A DNA stretch of 5,557 nt from JABWBR01 sp036741235. GTDB lineage: Bacteria; Bacteroidota; Bacteroidia; Chitinophagales; Saprospiraceae. Shown here in pieces: positions 1 to 5,557 of this stretch. The notes beneath the pieces were generated by a model, which saw only the letters and a list, made by a program, of their open reading frames with translations, did no database searches and was not told the origin of the DNA. A program made the translations under genes and the position numbers. The DNA is taken from positions 1 through 5,557 of the forward strand of contig DAINSQ010000241.1 of assembly GCA_036741235.1 (NCBI GenBank). The letters are read 5' to 3'. How positions within the stretch are numbered: the stretch's first letter is position 1; each line of letters starts with the position of its first letter.

Positions 1-3000
1 ACGACGAGCCCATGGGGACCGACCTCACCGGCGGGCCGAGGACCTGGCAGCAGGGAGAGGCCTGCCCCGACCCCGCGAATGCCAGCATCATCGGGGTGAA
101 ATACAAAGAGTGTAACGGCCTTGCTTATAGCGATCAAACGCCTATTGCAGGCTGGGTAATCCAGCTTTTGAATAGCCAGGGCACAATCATCGGCGAACAA
201 GTAACCGGTGCTGACGGCAGTTATGCTTTCACTGACCTTCCGCTTGGTCAATATATTATTAAAGAAATAGCACAACCCGGCTGGACGCCCAATGTGCCGG
301 CAAGCGGTCAGCTGGCGGTTACATTGGCTGCATCCGAACTGCGGGTAGTCAATTTTGGCAACTGTCCGCCGCCGCAACTCTTTTGCGCCTGTCCCGCAGG
401 GTCGCAACCTGCCAACAACAACCTGGCTGCCAATGGCAATTTTTCGGGGGGCAACACGGGTTTCAGCTCCGGCTACACATTCAGCAATACGCCGCCTCTA
501 CAGCCCGGTCAATACTGGGTGGGCTCGAATCCCAGTCAGATCAACGCCGGCTTCACCAGTTGCGGCGATCACACGTCGGGTAGCGGCAATATGCTCGTAG
601 TGAATGGCGCTGCCAGTACCAGCAGTACCATCTGGTGCCAGACGTATACAGTAGTCCCCAACAGCAGTTACCTTTTTGAAGTCTGGGTAGCGTCGCTGAC
701 CAGCGCATCGCCGGCCAACCTGATGTTGTTTGTGAATAATGTATCGTATGGAGCGGGATTTTTCGCCTCCAACACTTCATGTAATTGGGAAAAATATTGC
801 ACGTTGTGGGAATCGGGTACGAACACATCCGTTACCCTTTGCCTGGTAGACCTCAACACAGCAGGCACGGGCAATGATTTTGCGCTTGACGATATCAGCT
901 TCAAGCGTTGTATTGCTCCTTTTGGCGGCATCACCGGTACCGTTTACCAAGTATGCGACTCTTTGCCTTTTACCGATCAGCCTGTTTTACCGGGATGGAC
1001 GGTACAATTACTTGATGAGACGGAAACGACTGTTCTTGCCGAACAAGTCACCGGCGACAACGGCGAATATGCTTTTGCTGATTTGCCGTTGGGGCTCTAT
1101 TATTGCAGGGTCGTAAATCAACCCGGTTGGACGCCTAAAGTACCTGCCACTGGCGAGTACATTATCAATCTGGGCTCTCCTGATCCGGTTGTACGGGATT
1201 TTGGGATGTGCCCGCTTTCGCCACCCTGCGACGTAACTATCAATGCCATCTATGTCGACAACTGCGGCCACGTACAACTCGACGCTGTCGCTTCGGGCCC
1301 GGCGCCATACAGCTATCAATGGTGCAGCGGCGAATCCACGCAAACGCTCGATTTGATGTTGCCTTGTGGGGAGCACGATTTTTGCGTGTCGGTAACCTGT
1401 TCCGACGGCTCAGTGGCCAGTGATGCGATTACAGTGGTAGTAACAGACAACATTCCACCCACTATCGTTTGTCCACAGAACGTGCAATTTGATTGCTTCA
1501 GTCCGACAACGCCTGCCGCGACCGGCTTTGCCTCTGCCACTGATAACTGCAATTTCCCTTTAGTGACATATTCGGATGCGGTAACCGGCAGCCAACCTTG
1601 TGATCAACTCATCGTTAGAACATGGAAAGCGGAAGACTGGTGCAACAATATTTCAACTTGTACGCAGACCATCATGGTGATGGACAACATAGCTCCGGTT
1701 ATCAACTGCCCCCAGGACATGACCTTTACCGCCCTCGCGCCCAACTGCGATATGCCGGTATCTGGCATCCACTCCTTGGGGTCTACCGACAACTGCGGTA
1801 CGCCCACGGTGACCTATGTTGTTAGCGGCGCTACTACAGCATCAGGTTCGGGCGATGCCAGCGGCACCACGTTTAGCTCCGGCACTTCTACCGTGACGTA
1901 CACCGCTACCGACGGTTGCAACAACACAAGCTCCTGCTCCTTCGACGTGACCATCGACTGCGATACCTGCGCCTGCCTGGGCTTCCAGAACCTGGAATTC
2001 TACAACTTCCTAAGCGGCCCCAATTTGCCGGCGCTTTGCGATAGCACAACTGTCATGTTGCCCTGTATCGGGTCCGATGCGTTGTATTGGTTCCAGTGGG
2101 GCTTGTTGTGTTCCGATCCCTTGTGTCAGCAAAGCTACAGTTACAGCATAGTTCCTGCTGCCGGTGGGCCGGCATTGGTATCCGGTACCGTACCGCTGGG
2201 CAGTCCGCCCTTCCTTAATTTTGCTTACAACCAGCTCTCCGGGCCGGGCAATTACACGATAATACTCACCGGGCATTGCGGTGCAGATTCCTGCGTATGC
2301 CAGATCAACTTTTCGGTGCCGAATTGCTGCGAATGCGGCGGATTTTCGGGCACGACCTACCGGCCCACGCAGGGCATCATGAACCTGCCATTTATGTGCG
2401 GCGACACGATGGGTGTAGACTGCAATCAGACCTTCCTGCCGCAGGTAGGCGGTTTGTTCCAGTGCGTGGGTTCCTCGTGTCCGAATAACAACCCCATACA
2501 ATGGGTATTAACCGACCCGCAGGGCAACGTAATACAGAGCAGTCCCAACCCCGTATCGGCCAATCCCGGTTTTGGTTTCACCTTAGACCCCACCTGGTTT
2601 GTTCAGCCCGGCATATATGCCTTGACCATGACCGGCAAGTGCGGGGGGGTGGCTTGTGATTCTTGTGTGTTGTATTTGGAGTCGCTGGGGTGTACGAGTC
2701 CGGGGGATAGTTGTTGTTTTGAGTGGGTGAGTCCGTTTGTCGGGAATATAGCGTCTACTGCCAGAGATATCGCGCTAGATGGCTCGGGGAATTCGTACAC
2801 TATTGGAGATTTTAGGGGAACCGTTGATTTTGATCCGGGCGTCGGGGTTTTCAATATACTTTCCAATGGCTTGTTCGATGTTTATATTTCAAAATTAGAC
2901 CCCAGTGGCAATCTAATTTGGGTAAAAACAATCGGTAGCGGAGCACCGGAATATGGTTGGAGTATCACTGCTGATGCTCAGGGTAACTCCTATGCCACTG

Positions 3001-5557
3001 GTACTTTTATCGGCACTGTCGATTTTGACCCTGGGCCGGGCGTATTCCAATTAACAGCAAGTGGTGGGCCTAATTCAGGTATGTTTATTTTAAAACTTGA
3101 TAACGCCGGCAATTTTGTGTGGGCGAAACAAATAAGCGGAAATCCAGGGTTAATTGTCAACGAATCAATAACCATAGATGCGGCAAACAACATATACCTG
3201 ACAGGAGATTTTCAAGGCACTATTGACTTTGATCCCAATGCGGGAGTCTTTTCACTCAGTGGGTTAGATGATATGTTTGTTTGTAAGCTGGATCCGCTGG
3301 GCGCGCTGATTTGGGCAAAACAATACGCTGCAACGGCAGTAGGCAACTACTTCTATTATGGAAAGGTCAAAATTTCCGTAGACGGGGCCGGCAATGTATA
3401 TACAGCGGGATATTTTGATAAACCCACAGATTTTGACCCTGGGCCCGGCACACTATACCTTACGCCAAATTCTGCAGATATTTTTATTTGCAAGCTAGAC
3501 AACGCCGGCAATCTTGTCTACGCGAATCAGATTAACGGACCGTCAATGGAGTTTTCTGAAGATATTACAACCGATGCCAATGGGAATATCTATGTTACCG
3601 GTCGTTATAGTAATACGGTAGATTTTGACCCAGGGCCCGGTATTTCTACACTGCCTTCTGCGGCTGCAGCTGCTTTCGTTGCGAAATATACCCCATCAGG
3701 CAATCTGACATGGGCAAAAGCTTATAACAGTGTCGGCAATGGAACAGGCATCAGCGTTGGCGAGGCAATTGTAGTAGACGGCTTTGGCAACGTTTACACA
3801 GCCGGCACTTTTAGAGACAATATCGATTTTGATCCGGGGTCGGCAGTTTATCCAATAAACTCAACAGGCTACACAGACACCTATATTGCGAAGTTAGATG
3901 CCAACGGCAATTTTATGTGGGCCAAAGCGCTACACACTACGAAAAGTATTATTTACCCTGAGATTACAATAGATGGACAAGGCGGCGTTTATACCGCCGG
4001 CACTTTCAGCGGCACTACTGATTTTGACCCTGGCACATCTGTTTTCAACGTGGTGAGTACTTCCGCCGCCTACGTCCACAAACTCGGCATGTGCCTGCCC
4101 GACACCTGCCAATGCGGCGGCTTCACCGACCTGTTCATTCGTGGGCCGCAGGGCCTTATGAGCCGGCCTGCCGTGTGCGGCGCCCCCCCTGTAGGCCTTG
4201 GCTGCGCCTCGTCGGGTAATGGCTATATGTTCACCGGCATATTCCAGTGCGACGGCAATACCTGCCCGGATTCAACCGACATCGACTGGGATCTGCTGGG
4301 GCCCAACGGCGGCAGTATCGCTTCGGGTATGGTACCGTCGAATCCGTTGTTTGGAATCCCTTTGCTCGCCTCCTATTTTGCGCAGCCGGGCATATACACC
4401 CTTAATCTGACCGGTTATTGCGGCAACGACACCTGCACCTGCACTATTACCCTATTGGTTCCCGAATGCCCCGATCCCTGCCCCTGCGACCTGGTTGATC
4501 TGAACAACGACGTGAGCCAGGGATTTGCCACGGCGTATTCCACCTATTCCTGCAAGGTTTGTCTGACCCCGCTGGCCCTCACCGATTGTGACGAAGTAGA
4601 GTGGTATGTCAACCAGCCCTTTGGTCAGCCCGTGGGTACCAGTATAGGCAATCAGACCTTCTGTTACAACTTCCCTGTTGGCGGTACGTACACCGTTTAT
4701 ATGTCTGTAATTCGCCGGAGGTCCGATGGCAGCTTTTGTGAGTCGTCCACCAAAAGCCAGACCGTCACCGTCACTTGTCTGGCCCGGGCCGTATGCGACG
4801 TCTCCGCTTTCCCCAATCCCGATTTTGATGAAGGCGCCGTGGAGGGCAGCTTCCTCGAAGGCGGCATGTCAGGCGGCTGGACCCGCCTTTGGGGCGATCC
4901 GCATGTATCAATAAACGGCGTTAACTGGAAATTCTCCAAACGCGGCAACTTTACCGGCGCCGACGTAGTGGGAACCATCGAACCGGTTTGCTTGGCCAAA
5001 GACACCGGCACCATCAGTCTGCGCTACGGCATCAGGGAAAAAGGCATCAAAAGTGCCATCGTCGTACAGTTCTTTACCAGCGACAACTACGAATTCGGCG
5101 TTTGTGAAAGCGCCGATTGTTACGAAGTTGCCCGCATCGAGCTGCCCGACAGCGACAACCCCGAGGAAGAATTCGAAGTTGAAATCCCCTACGATATCAG
5201 CGGCTGGGATGCCACGGCGACCTGCGGCGACCAGCCCGGCGTGCGGGTGCGGCCGGCCATTTACGTCACCGGTCCGTTCAGCGACGAACAAGGACCAGGG
5301 TCGCTTACCATTATCGACCTCGATTACTTCTGTGTGGGTGGTAATGTGATCACCTCGCAATCGGAGCCGGAGCTCAAACAACGCCTGCTGCTCTACCCCA
5401 ATCCCAACACAGGCCAGTTCACTCTCGACTGGCGAGGCGCCCCCTGGCCGGAAGGCCGGGTAGAGATCGCCGGCCCGCTGGGGCAGGCGCTGAGATCCTT
5501 CTCTGTACCTGAAGGCGCTTCGCAGATGGAAGTACAAATCGCCGATTTGCCGGCGGG
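1..5557 (+). CDS. Giant secreted multidomain surface protein with T9SS sorting domain (partial at both ends)
   Basis: One reading frame (first full codon at 3) runs through the whole window without a stop and gives 1,851 residues. The start codon, signal peptide and stop codon lie outside. The ATG at 12 is in frame but has no ribosome binding site and no hydrophobic signal sequence after it, so it is probably internal. Domains in order are SdrD-B-like, jelly-roll-like, SdrD-B-like, PKD/Ig-like, two HYR, two Cys-rich modules, seven SBBP repeats, a third Cys-rich module, a divergent fourth, a second jelly roll and the start of a T9SS C-terminal sorting domain. Nearly all are beta-rich extracellular folds, and the many cysteines suggest disulfide stabilisation outside the cytoplasm. 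From known families, such proteins are exported by Sec and then T9SS and anchored on, or released from, the cell surface in Bacteroidota. A role in adhesion or glycan binding is inferred. No enzyme active site is seen. The domain assignments make the frame certain; the biological role is not. Confidence 0.95.
84..365 (+). other. SdrD B-like (Cna_B-type) domain 1
   Basis: Residues 28-121 form a prealbumin-like beta-sandwich repeat of the SdrD-B/Cna_B type. Key markers are the opening IIGVKY strand, GWVIQLLN, then EQVTGADGSYAFTDLPLGQY, which is the family's classic turn and strand pair, followed by QPGWTPNVP and the closing VVNFGNC. Such domains act as rigid stalks in surface proteins. Cys37 near the start and Cys121 just after the last strand are matched by Cys318 and Cys403 in the second copy, which suggests a conserved disulfide clamping the two ends of each domain. 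Confidence 0.88.
420..908 (+). other. Jelly-roll / galactose-binding-like domain 1
   Basis: Residues 140-302 begin with LAANGNFSGG, resembling the 'N-G-sF-E' opening of CBM- and galactose-binding-like jelly rolls. A central stretch TYTVVPNSSYLFEVWVAS follows, and the segment closes with DFALDDISF, the 'D-D-I' strand that typically ends these domains in secreted Bacteroidota proteins. About 163 residues is a usual length. Carbohydrate or ligand binding is possible from family knowledge, but no binding residues can be pinpointed by eye. The domain sits between the two SdrD-B-like domains. The fold assignment rests only on the start and end signatures and the beta-rich character. Confidence 0.6.
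924..1211 (+). other. SdrD B-like (Cna_B-type) domain 2
   Basis: Residues 308-403 closely repeat domain 1: GGITGTVYQVC opens it, GWTVQLLD follows, then EQVTGDNGEYAFADLPLGLY, QPGWTPKVPATGEY and the closing VVRDFGMC. The identity to residues 28-121 is high across the whole length, so the two are clear duplicates. They are not adjacent, because the jelly-roll domain lies between them. The repeating unit may therefore be 'jelly roll plus SdrD-B', possibly with more copies upstream of the window. Confidence 0.88.
1218..1448 (+). other. PKD/Ig-like domain (SprB-repeat-like)
   Basis: Residues 406-482 hold about 76 residues that look like a PKD or Ig-like fold. GPAPYSYQWCSGEST matches the 'P-Y-x-Y-x-W-s-n-G' strand of PKD and SprB-type repeats in gliding Bacteroidota, and FCVSVTCSDG matches the following 'Y-x-V-t-V-t-d-x-x-G' strand. 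Paired cysteines (residues in CDV, DNCG, QWC, PCG, FCV, VTC) suggest internal disulfides. It leads straight into the first HYR-type domain through VVVTDNIPPTI. The exact subfamily is uncertain. Confidence 0.65.
1446..1685 (+). other. HYR-type domain 1
   Basis: Residues 482-561 carry the HYR-like signature found in many secreted Bacteroidota proteins: DNIPPTIVCPQNVQFDC, then ASATDNC in the middle, then RTWKAEDWCNNISTCTQTI, and the closing VMD. The usual form of this last part is 'R-T-W-x-A-x-D-x-C-G-N-x-s-x-C-x-Q-x-I-x-V-x-D', and the match is nearly complete. The fold is Ig-like and thought to serve in adhesion or as a spacer. It runs without a linker into a second HYR domain that begins with the same DNIxPxIxCPQ motif. 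Confidence 0.85.
1683..1958 (+). other. HYR-type domain 2
   Basis: Residues 561-652 start with DNIAPVINCPQDMTF, have GSTDNCGTP in the middle and end with STVTYTATDGCNNTSSCSF and VTID. This is the classic HYR order: 'P-x-i-x-C-P-x-d', 'a-t-D-N-C-g', then 'G-x-x-x-V-x-Y-x-A-x-D-x-x-g-N-x-x-x-C-x-F-x-V-x-V'. It differs from domain 1 by a Gly/Ser/Thr-rich insertion (SGSGDASGTTFSSGTS) that also occurs widely in this family. Likely Ig-like spacer or adhesion module. Confidence 0.85.
1959..2330 (+). other. Cys-rich repeat module A
   Basis: Residues 653-776 do not match a family I can name. The module opens with a CxxCxCxGF knot (Cys653, 656, 658), has a central WFQWGLLCSDPLC stretch, and ends with SGPGNYTIILTGHCG and DSCVC (Cys764, 766). 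Modules B and C share the opening, the middle and the ending, so this is the first of a recurring unit of about 125-130 residues. The ending resembles the last strands of a PKD or Ig-like fold, which makes a disulfide-rich Ig-like sandwich the best guess. Function unknown. Confidence 0.6.
2331..2717 (+). other. Cys-rich repeat module B
   Basis: Residues 777-905 repeat module A. The opening is CECGGFSG (Cys776, 778), then PTQGIMNLPFMCGDTMG, GLFQCVGSSCP, IQWVLTDPQGNVIQSS, FVQPGIYALTMTGKCG and ACDSC (Cys885, 888). It is most similar to module C, which lies on the other side of the propeller. Its last part (from 2643) has a marked change in codon use: every codon to 2738 ends in G or T. It joins the propeller directly through a CC pair (Cys904, 905). 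Confidence 0.65.
2718..4091 (+). repeat. Seven SBBP repeats forming a predicted seven-bladed beta-propeller
   Basis: Residues 906-1363 hold seven tandem repeats of 64-68 residues. The repeat pattern is 'I-T-x-D-x-x-G-N-x-Y-x-T-G-x-F-x-G-T-x-D-F-D-P-G', a variable loop, then 'D-x-F-x-x-K-L-D-x-x-G-N-x-x-W-A-K'. The DFDPG motif starts at nucleotides 2826, 3021, 3225 (DFDPN here), 3429, 3621, 3825 and 4020. This is the SBBP beta-propeller family, common in secreted Bacteroidota proteins. The last repeat stops after AAYVHKLG and lacks the W-A-K strand, while the segment begins with an unpaired FEWVSP strand (Trp908), so the ring probably closes by strand exchange between the ends. Base use is more AT-rich than in the flanking modules. 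Likely a ligand-binding or scaffold platform; no catalytic residues are recognised. Confidence 0.9.
4092..4487 (+). other. Cys-rich repeat module C
   Basis: Residues 1364-1495 match module B in order and spacing: CQCGGFTDLF (Cys1369, 1371), GPQGLMSRPAVCGAP, GIFQCDGNTCP, IDWDLLGPNGGSIASG, FAQPGIYTLNLTGYCG and DTCTC (Cys1478, 1480). It follows the propeller at once, so modules B and C bracket it. The C-terminal CPDPCPC leads into module D. A run of seven C residues (4183-4189) lies inside it, in frame. The family is not recognised; a disulfide-rich Ig-like fold is inferred. Confidence 0.65.
4488..4778 (+). other. Divergent Cys-containing module D
   Basis: Residues 1496-1592 follow a CPC motif. 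They contain YSCKVCLTPLALTDCDEVEWYV, then FPVGGTYTVYMSVIRRR and a closing QTVTVTC. The 'E-V-E-W-Y-V' and 'P-x-G-x-Y-T-V' strands occupy the same places as 'I-x-W-x-L' and 'Q-P-G-I-Y-x-L' in modules B and C, so this may be a shortened fourth copy. It could equally be an ordinary PKD-like domain. Shorter than the other modules (about 97 residues) and without the CGGF opening. Confidence 0.45.
4806..5348 (+). other. Jelly-roll / galactose-binding-like domain 2
   Basis: Residues 1602-1782 begin with AFPNPDFDEG and GGWTRLWGDPHV, an opening seen in secreted Bacteroidota jelly-roll domains ('N-x-d-F-E ... W'). Beta-strand-like stretches follow: TISLRYGIRE, AIVVQFFTSDNYEF and FEVEIPYDISGW. The end, VRVRPAIYVTGPFSD then LTIIDLDYFCV, fits the 'I-D-x-x-x-F' final strand of the fold. 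Ligand or glycan binding is possible but no site can be read. It sits just before the sorting domain, a common place for such a module. Confidence 0.6.
5382..5557 (+). other. T9SS type A C-terminal sorting domain (truncated by window end)
   Basis: From residue 1794 the sequence RLLLYPNPNTGQFTLDW matches the opening of the Por/T9SS C-terminal sorting domain ('Y-P-N-P-x-x-G-x-f-x-l'). It is followed by VEIAGPLGQALRSF, matching 'v-x-i-x-d-x-x-G-q-x-v', and by VQIADLPAG, which normally leads into 'i-Y-x-v-x-v'. The last strands, usually about 15-25 residues, and the stop codon lie beyond the window. In this family the domain directs passage through the outer membrane translocon and is then removed, with the protein attached to the surface or released. 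This makes 5557 close to the 3' end of the gene. Confidence 0.93.

Noticed and set aside
12..14. In-frame ATG as the gene start
   Set aside because: No ribosome binding site or signal peptide is near it, and a T9SS substrate needs a Sec signal. The frame is open up to the window edge, so the true start lies upstream.
2010..2501. Antisense open frame of 163 codons
   Set aside because: It covers Cys-rich modules A and B, which are supported by homology with module C on the + strand. High GC and few stop-prone codons explain the open antisense frame.
2640..2660. Frameshift at the G7 tract
   Set aside because: The frame is the same before and after. Module B continues with the expected KCGG and CDSC motifs and the propeller follows in frame.
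2641..2745. Diversity-generating retroelement variable region
   Set aside because: The skewed block lacks A and C rather than showing scattered changes at A positions. No template repeat or reverse transcriptase is in the window, and the changes look synonymous.
2826..4034. CRISPR-like or mobile repeat array
   Set aside because: The regular spacing of about 192-204 bases is that of protein repeats. The repeats are in frame, encode SBBP blades and are only partly conserved at DNA level.
1959..4487. CxC motifs as metal-binding clusters
   Set aside because: The protein is exported and the cysteines recur in pairs at module ends, so disulfides fit better than intracellular-style metal sites.
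4908..5537. Antisense open frame of 209 codons
   Set aside because: It lies opposite the jelly-roll and T9SS sorting domains, whose protein motifs are clear on the + strand. The antisense product has no recognisable domain and no upstream ribosome binding site that stands out.

Overview
The window is a single open reading frame read straight through on the + strand. Codons start at positions divisible by 3, the first full codon is at 3, and there are 1,851 sense codons with no in-frame stop. Both ends are cut off by the window edges. The encoded protein is a very large, Cys-, Gly-, Thr- and Asn-rich exported multidomain protein. It is typical of the Bacteroidota, most likely the Saprospiria (Saprospiraceae, for example Lewinella or Haliscomenobacter-like bacteria). 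That assignment rests on the combination of SdrD-B-like, HYR, SBBP propeller and C-terminal type IX secretion (T9SS) sorting domains; I could not run a search.

Layout by residue (residue number = nucleotide/3): about 1-27 edge or linker; 28-121 SdrD-B-like domain 1; 140-302 jelly-roll-like domain 1; 308-403 SdrD-B-like domain 2; 406-481 PKD/Ig-like domain; 482-561 and 561-652 two HYR-type domains; 653-776 and 777-905 Cys-rich modules A and B; 906-1363 seven SBBP repeats, predicted to close as one seven-bladed beta-propeller; 1364-1495 Cys-rich module C; 1496-1592 a divergent Cys-containing module D; 1602-1782 jelly-roll-like domain 2; about 1794 onward the start of a T9SS type A sorting domain, whose end lies beyond the window.

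The protein should be exported through Sec (the signal peptide would lie upstream), cross the outer membrane through T9SS, and be displayed on or released from the cell surface. The domain types point to adhesion, matrix binding or glycan binding. No catalytic motif is visible, so the function stays open. There are no RNA genes, promoters, terminators, mobile elements, CRISPR arrays or second genes in the window.

The observations most worth following up are: (i) a Cys-rich module that recurs three or four times and brackets the propeller; (ii) a propeller whose N-terminal strand appears to complete the last blade; (iii) a run of 32 consecutive codons (2643-2738) all ending in G or T, exactly at the junction between a Cys-rich module and the propeller.
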